Assembly: GCA_964509885.1 (NCBI GenBank)
Contig: CAZDZL010000005.1
Coordinates: forward strand, 1-64,000
DNA length: 64,000 nt
Reading direction: 5' to 3'
Origin: Palsa-1447 sp964509885
Lineage (GTDB): Bacteria > Verrucomicrobiota > Verrucomicrobiia > Opitutales > Opitutaceae
Both the position numbers and the translations under genes were made by a program. Position 1 is the first letter of the stretch. The number at the start of each line of letters is the position of its first letter. The notes under the pieces were generated by a model. That model made no database searches and was not told where the DNA came from. It saw only the letters and a program-made list of their open reading frames with translations. Positions 17,053 to 25,837 of the stretch are shown piece after piece.

Positions 17053-18375
17053 TCAGGGTATCACGAGGGCGTCGCCCAGCCCGATGGCCTTCCTAACGTT
17101 CGCGACGGCGACGAGGTAGTTGTAATTGGCGGTCAGCTGGTCGGTCCTCGACTGCGTGAGCGACACCTGGGAGGTGAGCACGTCCAGCTGCGTCGCCGAG
17201 CCGGCGTGGAACTTCGCGTTGGCGAGGCGCAGCGCCTCCTCGGCCTGCTCGATCGTCTGCTTCGAGGCCGTCAGGAGCTCGCCCGCCTCCTGGAGCGCGG
17301 AGAGCGCCTGGCGCACCTCGACGTCGATCTCGAGCTCCTCGGTGGCCTCCGCGAGGCGCGCCTGCTCGAGCTGCGACTTGGCCTGGCGCACCTTGCCGTC
17401 GGTCGCTCGCCCGTCGAAGATGGACCAGGTCGACTGCAGGCCGAAGAGCCAGCCGTTGGCGGTCGTCGGGGCGCCCGGAAGGCTGTTCACGTAGCCGATC
17501 CCGTCCCACTCGTAGGCCCCGAAGGCCTGCACGCTCGGGTAGAAGCCCGCGCGCGCCGTCTTCACAGACTCCTCACCCGCCAGCTGCAGCTTGGCGAGCT
17601 TCTGCAGCTCGGGCCTGTGCTCGTGCGCGGAGGAGAGGGCGGAGTCGGCGTCGAAGCTGGCCGAGGCGACGTCGAGCGTGCCGACGACCTCGGGAAACGC
17701 GGCCGACACCGGGGTCCCGAGGGACTGGCGCAGCTGCTCGGTCGCGATCCGGTAGCTGTTGCGCGCCGTGATCAGGTTCGGCTGGGCGTTCGCGAGGGAG
17801 ACCTTCGCCCGGAGCACCTCGAAGTTGGAGACGGTCCCGGTGTCGAACTGGTTCTTGACGTCGTCCAGCTGGTGCTGGAAGAGCGTCACGTTCTCCTCCT
17901 CGACCCGGATCTTCTCGCGCGCGAGGATCACGTTGTAGAACTTGGTGCGCACGTCGAGGAGCGCGGCGTCGATGGCCGTCTGCAGGTCGTAGGCCGCGGC
18001 ATCGCGCGAGAGCCTCGCCCCCTTGATCGCGGACTGGATCCCCCCGCCCGCGAAGAGGTTCTGGGTGGCCTTGAGCTCGACCGTCCATAGGCTGTTCGCC
18101 GGCGGGTAGGACTGGGAGACCGAGGCCTCGTTCCTCTGGTACTGGCCCTGCGCCCCGAGGTTGGGGATTTCCTGGCCCCTGACCTGGACGACCACGCCGT
18201 CCTGCAGGCGGATCGTCTCCCGGGCCTGGAGGATCGAGAAGTTGTGGTCGAGCGCGTAGCCGATGGCGCCCTTCAGGTCCAGCGGCGACGGCAGCTCGGC
18301 GCCGCCCTGAGGGGCGCCGAAGGCCGGTGCGAGGGCGAGCAGGAGCGCGGCGGAGGTCAGGAGGGGTCGTTTCAT
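17053..18375 (-). CDS. TolC-type outer-membrane efflux channel
   Basis: The 440-residue protein has a cleavable signal peptide (ending near AFGAPQG) and two homologous outer-membrane efflux protein halves. Each carries long helices with the patterns LDLKGAIGYALDHNFSILQA and ARLAEATEELEIDVEVRQAL, and the second half has NAKFHAGSATQLDVLTSQ, a motif near-universal in this family. It should form a trimeric channel across the outer membrane and periplasm for the neighbouring RND pump. Its ATG overlaps the RND pump stop by four bases (ATGA). Confidence 0.92.
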   Translation of the reverse strand: MKRPLLTSAALLLALAPAFGAPQGGAELPSPLDLKGAIGYALDHNFSILQARETIRLQDGVVVQVRGQEIPNLGAQGQYQRNEASVSQSYPPANSLWTVELKATQNLFAGGGIQSAIKGARLSRDAAAYDLQTAIDAALLDVRTKFYNVILAREKIRVEEENVTLFQHQLDDVKNQFDTGTVSNFEVLRAKVSLANAQPNLITARNSYRIATEQLRQSLGTPVSAAFPEVVGTLDVASASFDADSALSSAHEHRPELQKLAKLQLAGEESVKTARAGFYPSVQAFGAYEWDGIGYVNSLPGAPTTANGWLFGLQSTWSIFDGRATDGKVRQAKSQLEQARLAEATEELEIDVEVRQALSALQEAGELLTASKQTIEQAEEALRLANAKFHAGSATQLDVLTSQVSLTQSRTDQLTANYNYLVAVANVRKAIGLGDALVIP

Positions 18376-21300
18376 GCGTGCGCGGGCCTGAGCTTCTCGT
18401 CGGCCTGGACCGCCTCCTCCTTCGCGCGCTCCTTGGAGTGGTCCTTCGCGAGCAGGATGTAGATGGAGGGCATGACAACCAGCGTGAAGAACGTGCCGAC
18501 CGACATGCCTCCCACGAGGACGAGGCCGATCGAGTTCCTGGCCGCGGCGCCGGCGCCCGACACCAGGGTCAGCGGGAAATGCCCGGCCACCGTCGCCACG
18601 CTCGTCATGAGGATCGGGCGGAGCCGCGTCAGGGCCGCGTCGTGCACGGCCTCGAACTTGGACCTGCCGGCGAGCTGCTGCTTGTTCGCGAACTCGACGA
18701 TGAGGATGCCGTTCTTCGCGATCAGCCCGACGAGGGTCACGAGGCCGACCTGCGAGTAGATGTTGAAGGTCGTCGTCCAGCCGTCCGTGAAGAACGGCAT
18801 GTTCGGGTTCGGGCACTTCAGGAACATGAAGATCGCCGAGCCGAAGATGGCGAGGGGAACGGACCCCCCGAGGATCACGAGGGGATCCCTGAAGCTGTTG
18901 AACTGCGCGGCCAGAACCAGGAAGATGAGCGTCACGGCGAGGCCCATGGTCGTCCAGAACTTGGCGTTCCCTCCCTCCCGGCGCAGCTGGCGGGACTCGC
19001 CCGTGTAGTCGATCCCGTATCCCTTCGGCAGGATCTTTGCCCCCTCGGTCTCGAACACCTTGAGGGCGTCGTCGAGCGGCATACCCGCGACGCCGCTTAT
19101 CGTGACCGAGTTGAGCTGCTGGAACCGGTTGAGCGACCGGGGGATCGTGGACGTGCGGATCTTGGCCACCGTGCTGAGCGGCACCACGGTCCCGTTCGGG
19201 CCCGTAACGTAGATCCTCTGGAGCTGGTCCGCGTTGAGCCGGTCGTCCCGCTTGACCTGCGAGATCACCTTGTAGCTACGGCCCGAGATGTTGAACCAGT
19301 TGATGTAGTTGCCGCCCATCGCCGCCGACAGGTCGTTGCCGACCTGCTGGAGGTTGAGGCCGAGCGCCGCGACCTTGTCGCGGTCGAGGACGACCTCCGC
19401 CTGGGGCGCGTCAAACTTCACGTCCAGGATCGGCGGGAAGTAGAACCGCTTTGTCGCCATCGCCGCGTCGGAGAGCTGGTTCGCGAAGGAGAGGATCTCC
19501 TGGGGATCGGCCGTGGACGTGAGGACGACCTCGATCGGGAAATTGCCGCCGCCGGGGAGGGCCGGGGGCTGGATCAGCTGGAGCTGGATGCCGGGGATCT
19601 CCGACACCTTGGGCTGAAGGTTGGCGAGGAGCGCCTTGATGTTGCGCTTCCTCTGTCCCCAGGGCTTCGCGACAAGGCCCCCGATGGCCTGGTCCGGCAT
19701 CGTGATCTGGAAGACGAAGTCGGTGTCCGGGTCGGTGAAGAAGGCCTTCTCCACCGCGGCCGCGTACGGCAGGTTCTGGTCGAGCGTGGCGTTCGCCGCG
19801 GTCACGCCGAACCCGAACAGGAAGCCCTGGTCCTCTACCGGGGCGAGCTCCGCGGGGGCCTGGCCGATCATGAGAACGCCGACGACGCCGAAAAGGATCC
19901 ATGCCGTGTACACGGCCCCGCGGTGCGCGAGGGAGAAGTCGAGCAGCTTCGTGTAGAAGCGCTTCACGCGCTCAAACGTGTGCGCCACCACCTTGGCGAA
20001 CCCCTTCTCCTCGTCGCCGGCCCTCAGCATGTTCGCGCACATGACCGGCGAGAGCGTCAGCGCTACGATGCCCGAGATGGTCACCGCGCCCGCGAGCGTG
20101 AACGCGAACTCCCGGAACAGCGAGCCCGTGAGCCCGCCCTGGAGCCCGATCGGGGCGTAGACGGCCGCCAGCGTCACCGTCATCGCGATGATGGGGCCGA
20201 CGAGCTCCCGGGCGCCGACGAGCGCCGCGCTGAGCGGCGAGAGCCCCTCCGCTAGGTGGCGCTCCGCGTTCTCGACGACGACGATGGCGTCGTCCACGAC
20301 AAGGCCCACCGAGAGCACGATGGCCAGAAGCGTCAGCAGGTTGATCGTGAATCCGAACACCTGCATCAGGAAGATCGCGCCGATCAGGGAGAGCGGGATG
20401 GCGATTACCGGGATGATCACCGACCGCACCGACCCAAGGAAGAGGAAGATCACGATCACGACGATGAGGAGCGTGTCCCCGAGCGTGTGGTACACCTCGT
20501 GGATCGCGTCGTTGATGTATTCGGTGGAGTCGTACGCCACCTTCGACACCATCCCGCCCGGCAGGTCCTTCTGCACCGAGTCCATCTCGAGGCGCACGGC
20601 GTGGACCACGTCCAGCGAGTTGGCGGTCGGCAGGACGTAGACGCCCATGAACACCGCCGTCTGCCCCGAGAGCTTGACGTCGGCGTTGTAGTCCTCCGCG
20701 CCCAGCTCGACGTCTGCGACGTCGCGCACGCGCACGATCGCGTTGTTCTGCTGGCGGATGACCAGGTTCTTGAACTCCTCGACCGAGCGCAGGTCGGTGT
20801 TCGCCGTGAGCGCGACCTGCACGAGGTTTCCCTTGGTGCTGCCGAGGGCGCTCAGGTGGTTGTTCGCGGCGAGGGCCGCGTTCACCTGGGAGGGGCTGAT
20901 GTTGAACGCCGCCATGCGCTCGGGCTTGAGCCAGATGCGCATCGCGAACGTGCGGCCGCCGAGGATGTCGGCCCGCTGCACGCCGGCGATCGCGGAGAGG
21001 CGCGGCTGCACGACACGCACGAGGTAGTCGGTGATCTCGTTCTGGTGGAGCGTCTCGGAGGTGAAGCTCAGGTAGCAGGCGGCGATCTGGGAATCCGCGG
21101 GCTCGATGTTGATGGCGGGGACCTGAGCCTCGGCCGGCAGGTTGCTGCGGACCTGGTCCACCTTCGAGCTGATCTCCGAGAGCGCCTTGATCGGGTCGTA
21201 GTTGAGCTTGAGCCGGGCGGTGATGATCGAGACGCCCTGGGCGCTCGAGGACGAAAGGTAGTCGATCCCGTCCGCGGCCGCTATGGAGCGCTCGAGCGGG

Positions 21301-21494
21301 GTCGTGATGAACCCGCGCACCAGGTCGGCGGAGGCCCCGACGTACACCGTCGTGACCGTCACGGACGCGTTCTGGCTCTGGGGGTACTGCCTGACGTTGA
21401 GCGTCCGGTACGCCTGGACGCCCGCGATCAGGATCACGAGGTTGACCACGAGCGCCAGGACGGGGCGCTTGATGAACAGGTCGGTGAATTTCAT
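18372..21494 (-). CDS. RND multidrug efflux pump, HAE1 family
   Basis: The 1040-residue inner-membrane pump has the AcrB layout: N-terminal TM1, two large periplasmic loops, and twelve transmembrane segments. The proton-relay aspartates are visible in TM4 (VGLVVDDAIVVVENAERHL), and the substrate loop start reads ALVVNLVILIAGVQAYRTL. The second half has VGLIAKNGILIVEFANKQQ. Length is normal. It follows its adaptor gene by 22 bases and overlaps the outer-membrane channel gene by four. Substrates cannot be predicted; these pumps expel drugs, dyes, bile salts or solvents using proton import. Confidence 0.95.
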   Translation of the reverse strand: MKFTDLFIKRPVLALVVNLVILIAGVQAYRTLNVRQYPQSQNASVTVTTVYVGASADLVRGFITTPLERSIAAADGIDYLSSSSAQGVSIITARLKLNYDPIKALSEISSKVDQVRSNLPAEAQVPAINIEPADSQIAACYLSFTSETLHQNEITDYLVRVVQPRLSAIAGVQRADILGGRTFAMRIWLKPERMAAFNISPSQVNAALAANNHLSALGSTKGNLVQVALTANTDLRSVEEFKNLVIRQQNNAIVRVRDVADVELGAEDYNADVKLSGQTAVFMGVYVLPTANSLDVVHAVRLEMDSVQKDLPGGMVSKVAYDSTEYINDAIHEVYHTLGDTLLIVVIVIFLFLGSVRSVIIPVIAIPLSLIGAIFLMQVFGFTINLLTLLAIVLSVGLVVDDAIVVVENAERHLAEGLSPLSAALVGARELVGPIIAMTVTLAAVYAPIGLQGGLTGSLFREFAFTLAGAVTISGIVALTLSPVMCANMLRAGDEEKGFAKVVAHTFERVKRFYTKLLDFSLAHRGAVYTAWILFGVVGVLMIGQAPAELAPVEDQGFLFGFGVTAANATLDQNLPYAAAVEKAFFTDPDTDFVFQITMPDQAIGGLVAKPWGQRKRNIKALLANLQPKVSEIPGIQLQLIQPPALPGGGNFPIEVVLTSTADPQEILSFANQLSDAAMATKRFYFPPILDVKFDAPQAEVVLDRDKVAALGLNLQQVGNDLSAAMGGNYINWFNISGRSYKVISQVKRDDRLNADQLQRIYVTGPNGTVVPLSTVAKIRTSTIPRSLNRFQQLNSVTISGVAGMPLDDALKVFETEGAKILPKGYGIDYTGESRQLRREGGNAKFWTTMGLAVTLIFLVLAAQFNSFRDPLVILGGSVPLAIFGSAIFMFLKCPNPNMPFFTDGWTTTFNIYSQVGLVTLVGLIAKNGILIVEFANKQQLAGRSKFEAVHDAALTRLRPILMTSVATVAGHFPLTLVSGAGAAARNSIGLVLVGGMSVGTFFTLVVMPSIYILLAKDHSKERAKEEAVQADEKLRPAHA

Positions 21495-21516
21495 GGTGCC
21501 TTGGCCGCCGCGGGGT

Positions 21517-22632
21517 TCAGGAATCGCTCGTCTTCGGGGCGAGCTGGGCGTCGGGGGCGACGCTGTTGTTGACCTTCACCGCCGCGCCCGGGCGGAGCCG
21601 GAACACGCCCGAGGTGACGATGGTGTCGCCGGCCTTCAGGCCCGACAGGACCACGACAAAGTCGCCCTTGCGGGCGCCCAGGCGCACGATCTGCTGGCGG
21701 ACCACGAGCCCCTTCTCGCCGGAGTCCTTGTCGACCGCGCTGTCCACGACGTAGACCGTGTCGCCAAAGGGCGCGAAGAGGACGGCCGTCGCCGGGATGG
21801 TGAGCACCTTGTCGACGACGGGCAGCTCGACCGCGACGTTGACATACATGCCCGGGCGCAGGTGGCCGGCCGCGTTGTCCACGGTGGCCTGGACGCGCAC
21901 GTTCCTCGTGGACGCGTCGATGTCGGGGCTGATCGCGGTGATCTTGCCCACGATGCCGGCGGAAACGCCGTCCCCGGACAGCCGGACCTGCAGGCCTGTC
22001 GCGAGCGGGCCCATCTCGTCCTGCGAGATGTAGAAGTCGACGAAGATGGGGTTGAGCGCCTGCAGCGAAACGATGGCGTCGCCCGCCTTCAGGTTCTGGC
22101 CGAGGTTGACAAGGCGGATACCGAGCCGCCCCGCGAAGGGCGCCTTGATCGTCCTCTTGGCGATCGTGGCCCGGATGTTGTCGGCGGCCGCGGCGGCCTG
22201 CTTGGACGTGGCCGCGTCCGCATCGTACTGGGCCTGCGAGACGGTGGCCTTGTCGAGGAGCTCCTTCGTGCGCTTCAGGTTCACCCCCGAGAGCTCGACG
22301 TTTGCCTCGGCCGAGCGCAGCTGGGCCTCCTCCACCGATGTGTCCTGCCGGACCAGGACGTCGCCCGCGGCGACGTTGCTGCCCGCCTCAAAGTCAATCT
22401 CGGTGATCTTGCCGTCGAGCTCCGCGGCCACAGTCACGCCCTGGACGGCGGTGAGCGAGCCCACCGATGTGAGCGTCTGCTGCCAAGACTCCGACTTGGC
22501 CTCGGTGGTCGAGACCGACACGTACTGCGCGGGCGGCTTCTGGTGAATCATCGCGCTGATCTGCAGGACCTTGATCCCGACGATGACGGCGATGACCGCC
22601 ACTACGCCCAGGATAGTGAGGAATGTTTTCAT
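21517..22632 (-). CDS. RND periplasmic adaptor (membrane fusion protein)
   Basis: The 371-residue product starts with a single membrane-anchor segment (about residues 2-22). It then shows the barrel-sandwich hybrid pattern VGSLTAVQGVTVAAELDGKI, an alpha-hairpin (SAEANVELSGVNLKRTKELL), the second lipoyl half IKAPFAGRLGIRLVNLGQ, and beta-barrel plus membrane-proximal domains ending RLRPGAAVKVNN. It bridges the RND pump to the outer-membrane channel. It is 31 bases downstream of the marR gene and 22 bases upstream of the pump gene, so the four genes look like one regulator-adaptor-pump-channel operon. Confidence 0.93.
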   Translation of the reverse strand: MKTFLTILGVVAVIAVIVGIKVLQISAMIHQKPPAQYVSVSTTEAKSESWQQTLTSVGSLTAVQGVTVAAELDGKITEIDFEAGSNVAAGDVLVRQDTSVEEAQLRSAEANVELSGVNLKRTKELLDKATVSQAQYDADAATSKQAAAAADNIRATIAKRTIKAPFAGRLGIRLVNLGQNLKAGDAIVSLQALNPIFVDFYISQDEMGPLATGLQVRLSGDGVSAGIVGKITAISPDIDASTRNVRVQATVDNAAGHLRPGMYVNVAVELPVVDKVLTIPATAVLFAPFGDTVYVVDSAVDKDSGEKGLVVRQQIVRLGARKGDFVVVLSGLKAGDTIVTSGVFRLRPGAAVKVNNSVAPDAQLAPKTSDS

Positions 22633-22663
22633 TAGGTAAGAAGGGATCAGGGGGCGGCCGGAA

Positions 22664-23215
22664 TCAGGCGGAGTGGACCGCGTGGCCGCCGGACTCGATG
22701 TGCGAGGCCGCGGGGTCGCCGGCGAGCTTGTTGAGGAGGCGCACGAGCGTCTTTCGCTCGTGCTCGCTGAGCGGCGCCATCTGCGCCGCCATCTGCTTGA
22801 AGTGGCCCGGCAGGATCTCCTGGAGCATCGCGTGGCCCTTGGGCGTCAGGTGGACGAGCATCATCCGGCGGTCGCCCGAGTCGTGCCTGCGCGTGACGAG
22901 ACCGTCCTTCTCAAGGGTGTCGACGAGCCCCGTGATCGTCGCCCGCGTGACCCCCGACATCTCGGCGAGGTCGGCCGGCGTCTGCGGGATCGGGTTGCCG
23001 GCTATCTTGTCGTAGAGGAGCATCATCACGGTGAAGCGGCCCGGCGACATGTTGTGCTCGGCGAAGAAGGCCTCGCTTCGGCGGTAGGCCTCGTCGCCCG
23101 CACGCAGCAGGTTCAAGTACGCCTCGCAGGCCGACGGATCCAGGTACGGATGGCGCCGCACGGCCTCGAGCAGGCACTCGTAGCGGGGAAGGTCCTTCAG
23201 CATGAGCAGTGGCAT
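22664..23215 (-). CDS. MarR-family transcriptional repressor
   Basis: The 183-residue protein has a winged-helix MarR domain: ADLAEMSGVTRATITGLVD is the recognition-helix region and the wing is RRHDSGDRRMMLVHLTPKG. These repressors release DNA when they bind small aromatic ligands and commonly control drug-efflux operons. It is the first gene of the efflux run. Two in-frame ATGs (23213-23215 and 23201-23203) are close, with no clear ribosome site for either. The inverted repeat at 23251-23268 upstream is a good candidate operator, which suggests self-regulation together with the pump. Confidence 0.92.
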   Translation of the reverse strand: MPLLMLKDLPRYECLLEAVRRHPYLDPSACEAYLNLLRAGDEAYRRSEAFFAEHNMSPGRFTVMMLLYDKIAGNPIPQTPADLAEMSGVTRATITGLVDTLEKDGLVTRRHDSGDRRMMLVHLTPKGHAMLQEILPGHFKQMAAQMAPLSEHERKTLVRLLNKLAGDPAASHIESGGHAVHSA

Positions 23216-23250
23216 GGCGCGGTGTGGCGGCTATGGAGCCGGGAGCTGGG

Positions 23251-23268
23251 TAGTTAGGAACCTAATCA
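23251..23268. promoter_or_regulatory. Probable MarR operator
   Basis: TAGTTAGGAACCTAATCA contains perfect arms TTAGG and CCTAA separated by AA, and six of eight positions match over the wider arms. It lies 36 bases upstream of the marR start. On the minus strand a TTGAAA -35 candidate immediately precedes it, so a bound dimer would cover the -10 region. MarR-family sites of this spacing are common. The link to this MarR is inference from position. Confidence 0.5.
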
Positions 23269-23300
23269 TCCCGTTTTCAAGCGGTAAATGACACAATATA

Positions 23301-23316
23301 TACCGGGATCCCGGTA
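23301..23316. repeat. Perfect 16-bp palindrome between tkt and marR
   Basis: TACCGGGATCCCGGTA reads the same on both strands. It lies 27 bases after the transketolase stop and 85 bases before marR. As RNA it could fold into a 6-bp stem with a GATC loop followed by UAUAUAUU on the minus strand, which would make a weak terminator for transketolase. Alternatively it is a dimer binding site upstream of the marR promoter. The two readings cannot be separated here. Confidence 0.45.
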
Positions 23317-23343
23317 GTATAGCGACGTCCCGGGAACCGGGGC

Positions 23344-25341
23344 TCAGCCCTCGAGCGAGCGCGCGGCGGCGACGAGGGCCTCGGTGGTGATGCCGAGCGC
23401 CTTGTAGACGTCGGGCGCGGGCGCGCTCAGGCCGAAGCGCTCGAGACCGACCACCCTGCCGTCCAGGCCCACGTACTTGCGCCACAGGCCCGTGACGCCG
23501 GCCTCGATCGCGGCGCGCCGGCGGCACGAGGCGGGCAGGATGGCCTCCCGGTACTCCGGGGACTGGCGGTCAAAGATTTCGAAGGAGGGCACGGAGACGA
23601 CACGCGTCCCCTCGCCCAGGATCTGGGCCGCGGCCAGGGCAAGCTGCAGCTCGCTCCCGCATGACAGCAGGATGACATGCAGCGGCGCGGTCTCCTGGAG
23701 CGCGACGTAGGCGCCCTTCAGGACGCCGGCGCGGCGGATGTGCGCGGGAATCTCGTTGAGGACCGGCACGGCCTGGCGGCTGAGCGCGATCAGCGTCGGG
23801 CCGTCCCTGCGCTCGAGGGCGGCGGCGAAGGCGCCCGCCGTCTCCTCCGGGTCGGCGGGGCGTATCACCTCCATGTTCGGGATGAGCCGCAGCGCGGAGA
23901 CCGTCTCCACCGGCTCGTGCGTCGGCCCGTCCTCCCCGACGCCGATCGAGTCGTGGGTGTAGATGTAGATGACGGGAAGCTTCGAGAGGGCCGCGATGCG
24001 CATCGGCGGCCGGGAGTAGTCGGCGAAGACGAGGAATGTCGCGATCGAGGGCCGGAAGAGCCCGTCGTAGGCCACCCCGTTCGCGATGGCCGCCATCGCG
24101 TGCTCGCGGATGCCGAAGCGGATGTTGCGCCCGGAGCGGTTGGCGGGCTCGAAGTCCTTGTCCGAGGCGATGTAGTTGAGCGTCGAGCCGTAGAGGTCCG
24201 CGCTCCCGCCGATCAGGAGGGGCAGCTCGGCCGCCAAGGGCTGGAGCACGTCGCGGCCCGCGGCGCGCGTCCCGCCGAGCTTCACGTCCGGCGCAAAGAG
24301 GGGGATCCGCGCCAAGAGGTGGGCCGCGCTCGGCGTGGCGTTCGCGGACTCGAGGAGGGCCGCCTTCTCGGGGTTCGCCGCCTTCCACGCCTTGTAGGTC
24401 TTGTGCCAGCGGTTGCAGGCGCGAACGAGCCTGCGCTTGCGGTCCTGGAAATACGCCTTCACCTCGTCGCTCACGTAGAAGAGCTTGTCGGCGGGAAGCC
24501 CCAGGCCCGCGCGCGCCGACTCGGCGAACTTCGCGCCGCCCTCGCCGTGGCCCTTCGACGTCCCCTGCACCTCGGGGATGCCCTTGGCGATGATCGTCTT
24601 CATGATGATCAGCTGCGGCTTGCCGCTCTTCGCCTTCTTCGCCCGGTTGAAGGCCTTCAGGAAGCCCGGCATGTCGTAGCCGTCAATCTGCTGCACGTCC
24701 CACTCGATGGCCTTGAACCTCGCGGCGGTGTTCTCGCTCTGCGTCTTGTACGCCATCGCGTCCAGCGTGACGTCGTTTGAGTCGTAGAGGAGGATCAGGT
24801 TGTCGAGCTTCTGGTGGCCCGCGAACTCGACGGCCTCCATCGCGACGCCCTCCTGCATGCAGCCGTCGCCCGCGAGGCAGACCACGTGGTGGTCGAAGAT
24901 CGTGTGCTCGGGCGTGTTGAAGCGGGCGGCGGCCATCTGGCCCGCCACCGCCATGCCGACCGAGTTGCCGACGCCCTGGCCGAGCGGGCCTGTCGTGGCC
25001 TCGACGCCCGGCGTCTCGCCGAACTCCGGGTGGCCCGGCGTGATGCTGTGCAGGCTGCGGAACTTTGCGATCTGCTCGATCGGGATGTCGAAGCCGCTCA
25101 TGTGCAGCCAGGCGTAGAGGAACATGCTCCCGTGGCCCGCGGACAGGACGAAGCGGTCGCGGTTGATCCAGCGGGGCTCGTCCGGGTTCAGGGACAGCGC
25201 GTTCCCGAAGAGGACGGCGCCGATCTCGGCGCAGCCGAGCGGAAGGCCGAGGTGGCCGGAATTGCTGGCGTGGCAGGCGTCGATCGCCAGGCCGCGCGCC
25301 TGGGTCGCCGCCTTTTCAAGAATGTCGGTTTGAAGGGCCAT
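23344..25341 (-). CDS. tkt: Transketolase
   Basis: The 665-residue thiamine-diphosphate enzyme moves two-carbon ketol units between sugar phosphates in the pentose-phosphate pathway. The N-terminal half shows HASNSGHLGLPLGCAEIGA and the cofactor motif CLAGDGCMQEGVAMEAVEF with the downstream DSNDV. The pyrimidine domain has RNIRFGIREHAMAAIANGV and YTHDSIGVGEDGPTHEPVE. The C-terminal transketolase domain ends the protein with RFGLSAPAPDVYKALGITTE. Length is standard. It sits 81 bases downstream of rplS with a hairpin between them, so it may have its own transcript. Confidence 0.97.
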   Translation of the reverse strand: MALQTDILEKAATQARGLAIDACHASNSGHLGLPLGCAEIGAVLFGNALSLNPDEPRWINRDRFVLSAGHGSMFLYAWLHMSGFDIPIEQIAKFRSLHSITPGHPEFGETPGVEATTGPLGQGVGNSVGMAVAGQMAAARFNTPEHTIFDHHVVCLAGDGCMQEGVAMEAVEFAGHQKLDNLILLYDSNDVTLDAMAYKTQSENTAARFKAIEWDVQQIDGYDMPGFLKAFNRAKKAKSGKPQLIIMKTIIAKGIPEVQGTSKGHGEGGAKFAESARAGLGLPADKLFYVSDEVKAYFQDRKRRLVRACNRWHKTYKAWKAANPEKAALLESANATPSAAHLLARIPLFAPDVKLGGTRAAGRDVLQPLAAELPLLIGGSADLYGSTLNYIASDKDFEPANRSGRNIRFGIREHAMAAIANGVAYDGLFRPSIATFLVFADYSRPPMRIAALSKLPVIYIYTHDSIGVGEDGPTHEPVETVSALRLIPNMEVIRPADPEETAGAFAAALERRDGPTLIALSRQAVPVLNEIPAHIRRAGVLKGAYVALQETAPLHVILLSCGSELQLALAAAQILGEGTRVVSVPSFEIFDRQSPEYREAILPASCRRRAAIEAGVTGLWRKYVGLDGRVVGLERFGLSAPAPDVYKALGITTEALVAAARSLEG

Positions 25342-25396
25342 CGGAGGAAAAGTCCGACAACACCTACGCCCAACGGTCCCTGCGGGAAAGCAGAAA

Positions 25397-25414
25397 CTCC
25401 GTTAATTTCCGGAG
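25397..25414 (-). terminator. Weak intrinsic-type terminator after rplS
   Basis: On the minus strand CTCCG (25414-25410) and CGGAG (25401-25397) form a 5-bp stem with an A/T-rich 8-base loop, followed by TTTCTGCTTT. It starts nine bases after the rplS stop and precedes the transketolase gene. The stem is short and the U-run is broken, so only partial termination is expected. Confidence 0.4.
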
Positions 25415-25422
25415 GGAAACGT

Positions 25423-25806
25423 CTACTTGGCGGCCGGGGCCGCGGCTTCCTCGGTGCGGCGGGTCTTCACGTTTACCGCCACGGCGGCCTTGCCCGTGCG
25501 GTTGCGCAGGTAGTAGAGGCGGGCCTTCATGGGCTCCGACTCCAGCTCGATCTCGATGGCCTCGATGTTCGGGGAATTGACCGGGAACACGCGCTCGACG
25601 CCCTCGCCGTAGCTGATCCTGCGCACCGTGAATGTCTCGTGGATGCCGGAGCCCTTGCGGGCGATCACGATGCCGGAGAAGATCTGGATCCGCTCCTTGT
25701 CGCCCTCCCGCACCTTCGTGTGCACGCGCACACCGTCGCCGACTTTGAACGGCGGAATGTCAGTCTTCACCTGGCTGTCGGTGACTTCCTTGATGATCGG
25801 GTTCAT
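25423..25806 (-). CDS. rplS: 50S ribosomal protein L19
   Basis: The 127-residue protein matches bL19, which sits at the 30S-50S interface. It shows PPFKVGDGVRVHTKVREGDK, RIQIFSGIVIARKGSGIHET, FTVRRISYGEGVERVFPVNS and KARLYYLRNRTGKAA. A short Ala/Glu/Lys tail follows the family domain. The ATG at 25804-25806 lies 31 bases behind trmD, consistent with the conserved rpsP-trmD-rplS order. Confidence 0.97.
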   Translation of the reverse strand: MNPIIKEVTDSQVKTDIPPFKVGDGVRVHTKVREGDKERIQIFSGIVIARKGSGIHETFTVRRISYGEGVERVFPVNSPNIEAIEIELESEPMKARLYYLRNRTGKAAVAVNVKTRRTEEAAAPAAK

Positions 25807-25837
25807 GGCTTTGGCCTCGTTTGTATTTGATTGAAAG

